This document shows, in pieces, positions 1 to 6,417 of a stretch of 30,375 bases of DNA. Every line of letters starts with the position of its first letter. The stretch's first letter is position 1. Origin of the DNA: RGIG1927 sp045546275 (GTDB lineage: Bacteria > Bacillota > Clostridia > UMGS1883); contig JAZQCM010000043.1 of assembly GCA_045546275.1 (NCBI GenBank), positions 1 through 30,375 on the forward strand, read 5' to 3'. Below the pieces are notes generated by a model. That model ran no database searches, had not been told where the DNA came from, and saw only the letters and a program-made list of their open reading frames with translations. The translations under genes were made by a program, and so were the position numbers.

Positions 1-1
1 G

Positions 2-493
2 ACCGCTTGGCCTCCCGACTTAGCTCTCACGGGCGGTTATAGGTCAGCTCTCACGGGCGGTGATAGTTCAGCTCTCACGGGCGGTAATTGGTCAGCTCTC
101 ACGGGCGGTTATAGTTCAGCTCTCACGGGCGGTTATAGGTCAGCTCTCACGGGCGGTGATAGTTCAGCTCTCACGGGCGGTAATTGGTCAGCTCTCACGG
201 GCGGTGATAGTTCAGCTCTCACGGGCGGTAATTGGTCAGCTCTCACGGGCGGTTATAGTTCAGCTCTCACGGGCGGTAATTGGTCAGCTCTCACGGGCGG
301 TAATTGGTCGGTTATCTACGGCGGCGAGGGTGCAAAGGTCAGAGGCGGCAAAAAATCCGTTCTTGCTTTGCAGTATTGGAAAGATTGCGAGTTTGTGTGT
401 ATCAAATTTGCAGAGGTTGACGGCGTAACATTCAAAGAAAATATATATTATCAGCTCGACGAAAATGGCGAATTTATAGAAGTAAAGGAGTAA
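2..493 (+). CDS. Repeat-bearing DUF7666-like phage protein, 5' end outside window
   Basis: This reading frame is open from the first bases to the TAA at 491-493 and has no start in the window, so the gene is partial. It encodes twelve copies of an 8-residue repeat, SALTGG followed by a variable pair (YR, DS, NW or YS). A non-repeated C-terminal domain of about 60 residues follows, ending in YYQLDENGEFIEVKE. Gut phage and prophage proteins annotated DUF7666 share the layout of ATAGxx-type octapeptides and a C-terminal domain ending in a similar 'W/Y-Y-x-L-x-x-G-x-x-V-E' pattern. Function is unknown; a beta-solenoid or surface-exposed repeat is plausible. It runs directly into ssb, whose ribosome binding site lies inside its last codons. 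A competing frame at 60-428 is also open only because the repeat is a multiple of three. Confidence 0.75.
   Translation, partial: TAWPPDLALTGGYRSALTGGDSSALTGGNWSALTGGYSSALTGGYRSALTGGDSSALTGGNWSALTGGDSSALTGGNWSALTGGYSSALTGGNWSALTGGNWSVIYGGEGAKVRGGKKSVLALQYWKDCEFVCIKFAEVDGVTFKENIYYQLDENGEFIEVKE
21..308 (+). repeat. Tandem array of twelve 24-bp units
   Basis: Twelve uninterrupted 24-base units share the core agctctcacgggcggt and differ only in the last bases. There are four unit types: TATAGG (A), GATAGT (B), AATTGG (C) and TATAGT (D). Their order is A B C D A B C B C D C C. The period is exactly 24, so copy-number changes would keep the reading frame of the overlapping protein. The first unit starts with T instead of C. 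There are no spacers, so this is not a CRISPR array. Confidence 0.95.
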
Positions 494-499
494 AAGCAA

Positions 500-916
500 A
501 TGATTAACAATGTTGTACTTATGGGACGAATTACACACGACCTTGAATTGAAATCAACGAATAACGGGACAAGCGTTGTGAGCTTTACGCTTGCGGTTGA
601 GCGTTCTTTTGTAAAGCAGGGCGAACAAAGACAGGCAGATTTTATTGATTGCGTTGCGTGGCGTAATACAGCGGAATTTATAACAAGATATTTCCGCAAA
701 GGCTCAATGATTGCAGTTACAGGCGAAATAAATACCCGCAATTATGAAGATAAAAACGGCAACAAGAGAAAGGCTGTTGAGGTTGTAATTGATAACGCAA
801 GTTTTTGCGGTGAAAAGAGCGACAACGCAGGGCAGACACCAACGCAAGCCCCGAATTTGAACATATCGCCTGCAAATGATTATGAAGAAATCGACGACGA
901 TCTGTTACCGTTCTAA
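500..916 (+). CDS. ssb: Single-stranded DNA-binding protein
   Basis: This 138-residue SSB starts at an ATG preceded by AGGAG. Residues 1-105 have the OB-fold pattern of bacterial SSBs: MINNVVLMGRITHDLELK at the start, then SFTLAVERSF, DFIDCVAWRNTAEF and GSMIAVTGEI. A low-complexity Gln/Pro/Asn linker leads to the acidic tip DDDLLPF, which in this family recruits replication and repair partners. It coats single-stranded DNA during phage replication and recombination in the cytoplasm. It sits at the head of the replication genes, just after the repeat protein. Family identity is clear; the partners are inferred. Confidence 0.97.
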   Translation: MINNVVLMGRITHDLELKSTNNGTSVVSFTLAVERSFVKQGEQRQADFIDCVAWRNTAEFITRYFRKGSMIAVTGEINTRNYEDKNGNKRKAVEVVIDNASFCGEKSDNAGQTPTQAPNLNISPANDYEEIDDDLLPF

Positions 917-931
917 AAAGGGGGGCATATT

Positions 932-1534
932 ATGGGACATTCACACGGCAGAAAATGGACTAATGAGGATATTGCAAACGGTATCAAAGAAGTAATGGAA
1001 AAGGCGAATATTAAAACTTTCCCCTCTCACACTTTAATGAAAGAGATAACAGGAAATGACGCACTAACAAACGCCGTCAGCAGGCACGGGGGCTCTCGTA
1101 AGTGGGCGGTAATGTTGGGGCTTGAAATGAAACCGTCCGAAAGTGAATACGGGCGAGAATATGAGTTGAGATGTATTGAGACATTAACAAACATTCTCTA
1201 TCTTAATTGCGAACTCACGCCGCCCCGATACCCTTATGATGTGTTAGCCGAAAGCAACATAAAGATTGATGTTAAAGTTGGGCGTTTATACCGAGGTAAA
1301 AGCGGGAGTTTTTACACATTTAACCTTGAGAAAGAAAAACCGACTTGCGATATTTTTGTTTGTTATTGTGTGGACGGTACAAGAGATAACACAGTCTTTA
1401 TAATTCCCTCTTGCGTGTTAAGCGGAAAAACGCAGTTGTCTATCGGCGAAATTATAAGCAAATACGACAATTATATTGATTGTTGGGAGCTTGTAAACAC
1501 ATACAAGAGCTTTTATGCAAATATGGCGGGCTGA
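932..1534 (+). CDS. Putative PD-(D/E)XK-type nuclease with N-terminal DNA-binding domain
   Basis: A strong AGGGGGG ribosome binding site precedes this ATG. The protein is 200 residues. Residues 1-65 contain a helical segment (WTNEDIANGIKEVM, then LTNAVSRHGGSRKWAVMLGL) like the small DNA-binding modules attached to phage-borne endonucleases. Residues 70-190 carry E-R (YGREYELRC), then YPYDVL and, about 12 residues later, IDVKVG. This matches the D...(D/E)xK arrangement of PD-(D/E)XK nucleases, as does the following strand-rich segment. I infer a DNA nuclease, possibly a homing-type or recombination enzyme. It lies between ssb and the HTH genes in the early operon. The family call is moderate, since only motif spacing supports it. 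Confidence 0.5.
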   Translation: MGHSHGRKWTNEDIANGIKEVMEKANIKTFPSHTLMKEITGNDALTNAVSRHGGSRKWAVMLGLEMKPSESEYGREYELRCIETLTNILYLNCELTPPRYPYDVLAESNIKIDVKVGRLYRGKSGSFYTFNLEKEKPTCDIFVCYCVDGTRDNTVFIIPSCVLSGKTQLSIGEIISKYDNYIDCWELVNTYKSFYANMAG

Positions 1535-1546
1535 CGAGGTGCGAAT

Positions 1547-1732
1547 ATGAAAGAATTACCCCCCCTTGCGGATATGTGCAAAACAGCAAGAAAAAATATG
1601 AATTTAAGCCAAAAGAAATTTGCTGAACTTATCGGGTCAAATCAAACGGAAATATCTTTTATTGAGCGTGGTTTTATACCCGAAAGCAAGGCAAAAATTG
1701 AGGCTATTAAACTACTATTTATTAAATCATAA
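1547..1732 (+). CDS. Small XRE-family (Cro/C1-type) HTH protein
   Basis: This 61-residue protein is almost entirely one helix-turn-helix domain. It has the typical order ARKNMNLSQKKFAELIG, then NQTEISFIERG, then helical residues to the end. Such proteins bind operator DNA as dimers. There is no C-terminal dimerisation or cleavage domain as in a full CI repressor, so a Cro-like or auxiliary regulator is more likely. The start follows GAGGTG. It lies inside the early operon rather than at a divergent promoter, which argues against it being the master lysogeny switch. Confidence 0.85.
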   Translation: MKELPPLADMCKTARKNMNLSQKKFAELIGSNQTEISFIERGFIPESKAKIEAIKLLFIKS

Positions 1733-1745
1733 AGAGGGCGTAAAT

Positions 1746-1988
1746 ATGAGTGTTGAACATAAACCAACGCAAAACGAGCGAATAATCAAATATATTGAAC
1801 AATTCGGCAGTATAACACAGCTTGAGGCTTTGCGAGATTTGGGCGTAATGCGTTTAGCCTCTCGTATATCTGATTTAAAGCGGTTAGGCTATCCAATTAT
1901 AAGCAAAACCGAAACCGTTAAAAACAGATTTAACGAAAATGTCAGCATAAAGCGTTACAGCCTTGAAAGCGAGCATACGACAGTATGA
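1746..1988 (+). CDS. Small winged-helix/HTH protein (HTH_39-like)
   Basis: The ATG at 1746 follows AAGAGGGCG and gives 80 residues; an earlier in-frame start would run through the preceding HTH gene and is rejected. The sequence PTQNERIIKYIEQFGSIT followed by EALRDLGVMRLASRISDLKR matches the short phage helix-turn-helix proteins (HTH_39-like). In these, recognition helices sit in the 'RLASRISDLKRLG' segment followed by a wing with P-I. It probably binds DNA; its target is unknown. Its stop overlaps the next start by four bases. Confidence 0.8.
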   Translation: MSVEHKPTQNERIIKYIEQFGSITQLEALRDLGVMRLASRISDLKRLGYPIISKTETVKNRFNENVSIKRYSLESEHTTV

Positions 1989-2143
1989 AAGACGGCGAAA
2001 CAATCATACTCAACGGCGAAGCGGTAACGGTTTATTTATGTGACAGAAAAGACACTTGCAACAAAAACAAGAGTTGCGGTAAAGAGTGCATATTCACATT
2101 AAAAGAAGAACGCCGAGAGCCGCAAACAACACTATTTAATTGA
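1985..2143 (+). CDS. 52-residue Cys-rich phage protein
   Basis: A short gene starting at an ATGA overlap with the HTH gene and ending next to the ribosome binding site of the replication initiator. The protein carries four cysteines (YLCDRKDTC, then KSCGKEC), arranged as two pairs that could bind one zinc ion or form a small disulfide knot. The end is charged and hydrophilic. I do not recognise a family. Its position between two coding genes with coupled starts and a tight fit supports it being real. Confidence 0.65.
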   Translation: MKDGETIILNGEAVTVYLCDRKDTCNKNKSCGKECIFTLKEERREPQTTLFN

Positions 2144-2154
2144 GAGGTGAAAAA

Positions 2155-2874
2155 ATGGCAGAAAGCAAAGTCAACCGAGAAAATTACATAGTATTGCAAG
2201 GCTTTATGTTGACCGATCTAAAACTCAAAGGGAATGAGTTAATTATATACGCCTGCATTTATGGGTTTTCACAATCTGAAAATCAAGTATTTAACGGCTC
2301 TTTGCAGTATTTAGCCGATTGGACGAATAGCACAAAGCAGGGCGTTGTTAAATGCTTAAAATCGCTCATTGAAAAAGGCTATATACATAAAACAGAAAAG
2401 TATATCAACGGAGTTAAATTTTGTGAATACTATGCAACAAAGTTTAATACCCCTATGCAACAAAGTTTAACAGGGGGGATGCAACAAAGTTTACCTAATA
2501 ATATAGATATAAATAATATATCTAATAATAAAGAAAAGAAAGAAAGAAAGAGCAACAGCTTTGACGCTCTTATCCTTGAATATGCAAAAACTGTTGATAT
2601 ATCTATCAGAGCAGATGTAACCGAGCTTTTAGGCGAATGGCTGAAAGTACGCAAAGCAAAGCGGGCAGCTATGACAGACAGAGCAATAAAGCTGAATATT
2701 GACAAGCTCGACAGACTTGCAAAAGAAAGTGGCTTGAGCGTCAATGCTTATCTTGAAGAGGTTATATGCCGTGGTTGGGGCTCTTTCTTCCCGTTAAATA
2801 ACAAGCAAGGCAATACACCAAAAGCAGAAACCAAAACAAACAACTTTGAAATTACAGGCGGGTTGAATTTATGA
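2155..2874 (+). CDS. Phage replication initiator (winged-helix, O/DnaD-like)
   Basis: The ATG at 2155 follows GAGAGGTG; an upstream TTG at 2140 is less likely. The protein is 239 residues. Residues about 10-85 form a winged helix (KGNELIIYACIYGF, then LQYLADWTNSTKQGV, then CLKSLIEKGYI), as in phage replication initiators. A polar linker (about 93-130) contains three copies of MQQSL-type sequence encoded by direct DNA repeats. A helical C-terminal domain (about 140-215) follows, with a W-G-S-F ending near the C-terminus. It should bind the origin and hand over to the helicase loader encoded directly downstream with an ATGA overlap. The inner repeats suggest that the origin lies within the gene, as with lambda O. 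Confidence 0.8.
   Translation: MAESKVNRENYIVLQGFMLTDLKLKGNELIIYACIYGFSQSENQVFNGSLQYLADWTNSTKQGVVKCLKSLIEKGYIHKTEKYINGVKFCEYYATKFNTPMQQSLTGGMQQSLPNNIDINNISNNKEKKERKSNSFDALILEYAKTVDISIRADVTELLGEWLKVRKAKRAAMTDRAIKLNIDKLDRLAKESGLSVNAYLEEVICRGWGSFFPLNNKQGNTPKAETKTNNFEITGGLNL
2431..2560 (+). other. Predicted replication origin: three iterons plus AT-rich stretch
   Basis: Three copies of atgcaacaaagttta start at 2432, 2455 and 2479, so they are spaced 23-24 bases apart on the same strand. Around them are short C and G runs (acccct, caggggggat). Directly after the third copy comes a very AT-rich stretch (about 2495-2560) suited to strand opening. Iterons inside the linker of the initiator gene followed by an AT-rich element is the lambda-O-type origin design. 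Initiator binding is inferred, not shown. Confidence 0.65.
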
Positions 2875-3716
2875 GCGATTTAAGACTTGATAACATTCTC
2901 ATTGAATTAACGAGGCGGTACGGCGTAAACCTTGAAGCAATACAGAGTGATAAAAGCCTTGTGCAACTCAATGTTGATAATTACAACAATTCAACGGGTG
3001 ATCTGAATTTAAAAGACGGCTATAATTGCCCGTTATGCAAAAACAAGGGTTTTATTGCTTTCGTTAATGATAACGAGCTTGAGGCTCACACGCCTTGTAA
3101 ATGTCAAAAAGTGCGTGAAGTATTACGCAGGGCAAACAAAAGCGGGCTCGGTGAAATATTGAGCGAGAAAACCTTTGACAAGTACAATGCGGCGGAAGAA
3201 TGGCAAAAAAATGTTTTAAAGCGTTGTATGGATTTTTGCATTGATGATAAAGCTAATTGGCTTTATTTTGGCGGACAAGTCGGGAGCGGTAAAACTCATT
3301 TGTGCACGGCGATATGCGGGCATTACATAAAGCAGGGCAAAAACACTCTTTATATGAGTTGGGAAGATGAAAGCAAAAAGCTCAAAGCCCTTGTAACCGA
3401 TTATGTTGCATATCAAAGCTTAATTAACGAGTACAAAAATGTTGAGGTTTTGTATATTGATGATTTATTCAAGACACAGCAGGGCGAAGCACCGACAAAG
3501 GCAGATATTAACCTTGCTTTTGAGATTATCAATAACAGGCTTTTTAGCCCCGACAAAATAACGATTATTTCAAGCGAAAAGACGCTCAACGAGTTGCTTG
3601 ATTATGACGAGGCAACAATGAGCCGAATTTGCGAAAAAACAGGCAATTATAAAATCAATATCGGCAAAGACATCAAGAAAAATTACCGCTTGAAAAATAG
3701 CGGGGTGACGATTTAG
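2871..3716 (+). CDS. DnaC-like helicase loader, AAA+ ATPase
   Basis: A 281-residue ATPase that should load the replicative helicase at the origin. An N-terminal zinc-finger-like segment (YNCPLCKNKG near residue 51, CKCQK near 75) is typical of Gram-positive phage DnaC/DnaI-like loaders. The Walker A motif GGQVGSGKTH lies near residues 134-143 and Walker B VLYIDDLF near 193-200. A sensor-type segment (TIISSEKTLNELL) and an arginine-containing MSRICEKTG end follow. It overlaps the initiator gene by four bases. No replicative helicase is encoded in this window, so a host helicase is probably recruited. Confidence 0.9.
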   Translation: MSDLRLDNILIELTRRYGVNLEAIQSDKSLVQLNVDNYNNSTGDLNLKDGYNCPLCKNKGFIAFVNDNELEAHTPCKCQKVREVLRRANKSGLGEILSEKTFDKYNAAEEWQKNVLKRCMDFCIDDKANWLYFGGQVGSGKTHLCTAICGHYIKQGKNTLYMSWEDESKKLKALVTDYVAYQSLINEYKNVEVLYIDDLFKTQQGEAPTKADINLAFEIINNRLFSPDKITIISSEKTLNELLDYDEATMSRICEKTGNYKINIGKDIKKNYRLKNSGVTI

Positions 3717-3729
3717 AGAGGTGTAAAAA

Positions 3730-3924
3730 ATGAAAGAGTATTTTGAGCACGCTTACGAGGGTTTTATAAACTCATTGAGCATTTTTATAGAAAGTTGTGC
3801 CGAAGTTATGCGGTCAACTTTCCTTTGTATGGTTATTGCCTTAATTTATATTACTGTCCCGTTTTGGGCTTTGCCGTATGCAATTTATAAAAAATCAAGA
3901 AAGGATAAGGAAAATGGAAATTAG
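3730..3924 (+). CDS. Small single-pass membrane protein
   Basis: The start follows AGAGAGGTG. The 64-residue protein has a soluble N-terminal third (MKEYFEHAYEGFINSLS), a hydrophobic segment at about residues 30-53 (FLCMVIALIYITVPFWALPYA) and a basic tail (KKSRKDK). The positive tail suggests a cytoplasmic C-terminus. I do not recognise a family. It lies between the helicase loader and the Cys-rich gene run, and its end overlaps the next gene. Confidence 0.65.
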   Translation: MKEYFEHAYEGFINSLSIFIESCAEVMRSTFLCMVIALIYITVPFWALPYAIYKKSRKDKENGN

Positions 3925-4165
3925 AACTTATGAAACACACGGCAGAAAATTACTTGTTGAGTTTACTTGTCAGCGTTGCAAAAAAACAGCAACAAAACCG
4001 CTTGAGGAATGTATGAAACAAGGCAACGAGTATTACCAAGATTTATACGACTTGAGCCCGCCTAAAGAATGGCGAGACGGGGGATTTTACTATCCGCTTT
4101 TTTGTCCCGATTGCAAGAAAGCCTATAACGAATTTATGAACCCGAGGGAGCGAGAAAATGAGTAA
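3914..4165 (+). CDS. Zinc-ribbon-like small phage protein
   Basis: I use the ATG at 3914, preceded by AAGGAAAA at the end of the membrane-protein gene; a longer in-frame start has no ribosome binding site. The 83-residue protein has a CQRC pair near residue 18 and a CPDC pair near residue 69, separated by a helix-rich segment (EECMKQGNEYYQDLYDL) and an aromatic-rich loop (GGFYYPLF). Two such pairs usually bind zinc. This is the first of several adjacent genes with the same design. Specific function unknown. Confidence 0.7.
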   Translation: MEIRTYETHGRKLLVEFTCQRCKKTATKPLEECMKQGNEYYQDLYDLSPPKEWRDGGFYYPLFCPDCKKAYNEFMNPRERENE

Positions 4166-4352
4166 AAGATACATAACACCAAAAAGAAAGCACACAAAAG
4201 CAAGAAAATACAACGGCAAATGTGAAGAATGCGGAATAACAAAACCGCCGAGCGAAATTTATTGTTATGTTGATGATGTAAACCCCGCAATCAATTACAA
4301 CGCACCGTATTTGTGCAAAGAGTGTTACAAAAAGAGGTACGGGAACAAATGA
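4158..4352 (+). CDS. Zinc-finger-like small basic protein
   Basis: A 64-residue basic protein starting at ATG after GAGGGAGCG and overlapping its neighbour by eight bases. It has KCEEC near residue 21 and YLCKECYKKRYG at the end, with the segment YCYVDDVNPAINYNAPYLC between them. This end pattern is common in short Firmicutes phage proteins of unknown function. The lysine-rich N-terminus (KRKHTKARKYNGK) suggests nucleic-acid contact. Function is not known. Confidence 0.72.
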   Translation: MSKRYITPKRKHTKARKYNGKCEECGITKPPSEIYCYVDDVNPAINYNAPYLCKECYKKRYGNK

Positions 4353-4504
4353 CGAGGTTTTTGATAATGAAATGTAAAAATTGTGTCTTGCTTGATAAAT
4401 GCCCGAGCGGTCAAAGGTGCGTGAAAATGAAAGAAGATTTTGAGCGGTATTGTCCCGTTGGGTTTATCGACAAGCAAAAGAAAGGAAGTGTTGACAATGT
4501 CTGA
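4349..4504 (+). CDS. Short Cys-rich protein
   Basis: The start is set at 4349 because it forms the ATGA overlap typical of this operon; a second in-frame ATG at 4367 after ACGAGG is also possible. The product is about 51 residues with cysteines in MKCKNCVLLDKCPSGQRC and a further RYCPVG. Five cysteines in a short space suggest a metal-binding fold. No family is recognised. Confidence 0.6.
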   Translation: MTRFLIMKCKNCVLLDKCPSGQRCVKMKEDFERYCPVGFIDKQKKGSVDNV

Positions 4505-4518
4505 ATATAATTGCGGGT

Positions 4519-4689
4519 TTGGAGCAAATAAAAAAATGCCTCGTTTGCGGTAAATCCTTTTTTATCCCGTCGTATATGGTAGAGCGTTACGCTTATAAGA
4601 TAAGAGGCAAATATTTTTGTTCTTACACTTGTTTTCAAAAATCAGAGCAAAAACCTATAAGGCGAAGAGTAAGCGGGGTGAATGTATGA
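4519..4689 (+). CDS. Zinc-finger-like small protein, TTG start or frameshifted
   Basis: Open frame from a TTG at 4519 to TGA at 4687. It gives 56 residues with KKCLVCGKSFF, FCSYTCF and a basic tail (RRRVSG), a pattern of short phage zinc fingers. The only good ribosome binding site here (AAAGGAAG) serves an ATG at 4497 in another frame, which reaches a stop after 18 codons. A shift at the A7 run (4530-4536) would join that start to CLVC. So either the TTG is used through coupling, or the gene is shifted. The downstream part overlaps the next start by four bases and is well placed. Confidence 0.55.
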   Translation: MEQIKKCLVCGKSFFIPSYMVERYAYKIRGKYFCSYTCFQKSEQKPIRRRVSGVNV

Positions 4690-4973
4690 CGGATTATGAA
4701 AAGAAATGTACGAAATGTAGGCACAACTATAAAGAAAGTGGCGATATACCACGTTGCAACCTTATGTGTTTAAACCACGATTTATTTGAGCCGATAACCA
4801 ATTATGACCGAATTAAGAAAATGAGCGTTGAGGAAATGGCAGAGTTTATGTGTGATAACTTTGATTGTGGTGTGTGCCCTGCATTCGATAATAATTTTTG
4901 CGGTTATGACAACTTAAAAGTATGTGGTAAAGCAATGAAGAAGTATTTAGAAAGTGAGGTTAATACAGAATGA
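4686..4973 (+). CDS. Cys-rich phage protein of the early operon
   Basis: The ATG at 4686 gives 95 residues and follows GCGGGGTG. Cysteines appear as CTKC near residue 8, then RCNLMC, then a C-terminal series (CDNFDCGVCP, NFCGYD, KVCGK). The helix IKKMSVEEMAEFMCDN and the ending AMKKYLESEV are typical of a widespread Firmicutes phage family without known function. The arrangement suggests two small zinc sites. It overlaps both neighbours by four bases. Confidence 0.75.
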   Translation: MTDYEKKCTKCRHNYKESGDIPRCNLMCLNHDLFEPITNYDRIKKMSVEEMAEFMCDNFDCGVCPAFDNNFCGYDNLKVCGKAMKKYLESEVNTE

Positions 4974-5173
4974 CAGAAAAAGACATAAAAACAAACCTCA
5001 ATAAAAAGGTGATCTATAACGACGATTTTGCAGGCGTTAAAATTCCTTGCATTCTCACGGGTGGAATTATCCGCAAGGATAAAGGCGGATATTTTTATCA
5101 AGCGGAGCTCAAAGAAGAAAAAACGGGTTGCATTATATACGGCAGGCTTGAAGATTGTGAGGCGATAGAATGA
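4970..5173 (+). CDS. Small hypothetical phage protein
   Basis: A 67-residue protein between two coupled genes, with ATGA overlaps at both ends and a GAGG-type site upstream. It seems to be mostly beta strand: KKVIYNDDFAGVKIPCILTG, then GGYFYQAELKEE and GCIIYGRLEDCEAIE. This could form a small barrel. No motif points to a function. The tight coupling supports expression. Confidence 0.65.
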   Translation: MTEKDIKTNLNKKVIYNDDFAGVKIPCILTGGIIRKDKGGYFYQAELKEEKTGCIIYGRLEDCEAIE

Positions 5174-5421
5174 GAAAGAAAATTAAAGTTATTCCCCGAA
5201 AAAGCGAAACGCTTTGTAAAAGGTGCATACACGCAAAACCACCGTTCAAAATCGTTGCGTGCTTGTTCACTCAAACAGGCTCACCGTGTATGTTCTTCAA
5301 AAGGGAATTGCCGAGTTTACAAATAGGCGATTTTAAAATCACAAACAACAAATACGGCTTAAATTTTATGTATATTGGAAACAACGAAAGAGAGGCAAAT
5401 AACAATGAAAATAAAACTTGA
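5170..5421 (+). CDS. Small Cys-containing phage protein
   Basis: An 83-residue product starting at an ATGA overlap. It has CKRC near residue 16, a VACLF segment and SPCMFF, then a more variable C-terminal half (GLNFMYIG, then an Asn/Glu-rich end). The cysteine pattern fits the zinc-ribbon-like set encoded upstream. Its last 17 bases overlap the dUTPase start, so its last residues may be there mainly to carry the dut ribosome binding site. Function unknown. Confidence 0.62.
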   Translation: MRKKIKVIPRKSETLCKRCIHAKPPFKIVACLFTQTGSPCMFFKRELPSLQIGDFKITNNKYGLNFMYIGNNEREANNNENKT

Positions 5422-5815
5422 CACAGGAGCGTACAAGCCTACAAGAGCACACGCAACAGACGCTGGGCTTGACATTTACGCAAGAGAAACAAAGAGAGTG
5501 CCTGCAAGGGGCAACGCTTGTTTTGATACGGGCGTACACATTGAGTTGCCGCCGAATACAACAGGCTTTTTGAAAAGCAAAAGCGGGCTCAATGTAAAAC
5601 ACGACATAACAAGCGAGGGCGTTATTGATGTTGGTTACACGGGCAGTATTGTTGTAAAGCTCTACAATAACGGCGACAAAGATTATATCGTCAGAGAGGG
5701 CGACAAAATCTCACAGCTTGTTATATTGCCGATTGTAACACCCGAAATTGAAGTTGTTGATACACTCGAAAAAACCGAAAGAGGTAACGGCGGTTTTGGG
5801 TCGAGCGGTCGCTAA
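5405..5815 (+). CDS. dut: dUTP diphosphatase
   Basis: This enzyme hydrolyses dUTP to dUMP and pyrophosphate, keeping uracil out of DNA and feeding dTMP synthesis. The 136-residue length is standard for trimeric dUTPases. The five motifs appear in order: ATDAGLDIYA (about 17-26), LKSKSGLN, GVIDVGYTGSI (about 72-82) with the catalytic Asp, REGDKISQLVI, and the C-terminal ERGNGGFGSSG that closes over the substrate. I use the ATG at 5405, after GAAAGAGAGG; an ATG 30 bases upstream would add unmatched residues. Phages of this type often carry dut. Confidence 0.95.
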   Translation: MKIKLDTGAYKPTRAHATDAGLDIYARETKRVPARGNACFDTGVHIELPPNTTGFLKSKSGLNVKHDITSEGVIDVGYTGSIVVKLYNNGDKDYIVREGDKISQLVILPIVTPEIEVVDTLEKTERGNGGFGSSGR

Positions 5816-5828
5816 TTGAGGTGATAAT

Positions 5829-6188
5829 ATGAGAGTTTGTGACATTTGCGGCAAAAAACTCAATGAAGATAAACATAGCAGAATAAGAATACAACTTTTG
5901 CCTTTTGATTATCCGAAAGAAACTGAACTTTGTGTAGCTTGTTGTTATAGAGTACAAAAATACATTGAGTATGAAAAAGCAAAGCACAATCACGCCGAAA
6001 AAATGAAACGCTTTGAAATCATTAAAACAATGAATGTTGCCGAATTGTCGGTATTCTTACAAGGCATTTACGCAAGAGGTTATGTTGACGACATTTTTGA
6101 CATTGAAAGAGAGCCGTACAACAAAGAATGGTTAGAAAGCGAGGCAAAACCGTATGAAAGCATTAACACCAAACTCAACGGGTTATAA
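5829..6188 (+). CDS. Hypothetical phage protein with N-terminal zinc-finger-like pairs
   Basis: A 119-residue protein starting after GAGGTG. The N-terminus carries VCDICGKKL and ELCVACCYRV, spaced like a treble-clef or ribbon zinc site (about residues 4-39). Long helices follow (RVQKYIEYEKAKHNHAEKMK), then KTMNVAELSVFLQGIYARG and an acidic segment. No family is recognised. The end overlaps the next gene by 35 bases. The zinc pairs link it to the small Cys-rich genes just upstream. Confidence 0.7.
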   Translation: MRVCDICGKKLNEDKHSRIRIQLLPFDYPKETELCVACCYRVQKYIEYEKAKHNHAEKMKRFEIIKTMNVAELSVFLQGIYARGYVDDIFDIEREPYNKEWLESEAKPYESINTKLNGL

Positions 6189-6414
6189 AAAGCTACAATC
6201 GGACATTTACGGGAATGTGAGCCGCTTTTTTGATATTGTTGTAGCCTCAACATTGACGGATAAATGCGGATTTAATGGGGCGAAAACAAAAGCGGTATTG
6301 TCGCAGATCGAAGAAAGAGCCGACAGCATTATTAAAGGTTATATATCGCTTGACGATTTAGAGGAAACCTTGAGAGAGGAATACAATATTACATTTTCAA
6401 AGGGGCGTAAATAA
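6154..6414 (+). CDS. Small hypothetical phage protein
   Basis: An 86-residue protein, probably mainly helical, starting inside the end of the previous gene. Visible segments are LQSDIYGNVSRFFDIVVAS, a central turn (CGFNGAKTKAVLSQIEERAD) and the end LDDLEETLREEYNITF. No motif suggests an activity. The site just before RusA is often held by small phage helical proteins of unknown role. The overlap suggests coupled translation. Confidence 0.6.
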   Translation: MKALTPNSTGYKKLQSDIYGNVSRFFDIVVASTLTDKCGFNGAKTKAVLSQIEERADSIIKGYISLDDLEETLREEYNITFSKGRK

Positions 6415-6417
6415 TCA

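Noticed and set aside
21..308. CRISPR array
   Set aside because: The units are head-to-tail with no unique spacers and no cas genes nearby.
60..428. Open frame with repeated QLSRAVI(G/V) octapeptides
   Set aside because: It is the out-of-frame reading of the 24-bp array. The other frame (2-493) reads the repeat as SALTGGxx, runs on into a DUF7666-like C-terminus and stops next to the ssb ribosome binding site.
1547..1732. Lysogeny repressor
   Set aside because: The XRE protein is only 61 residues, has no dimerisation or cleavage domain, no divergent promoter and no integrase nearby.
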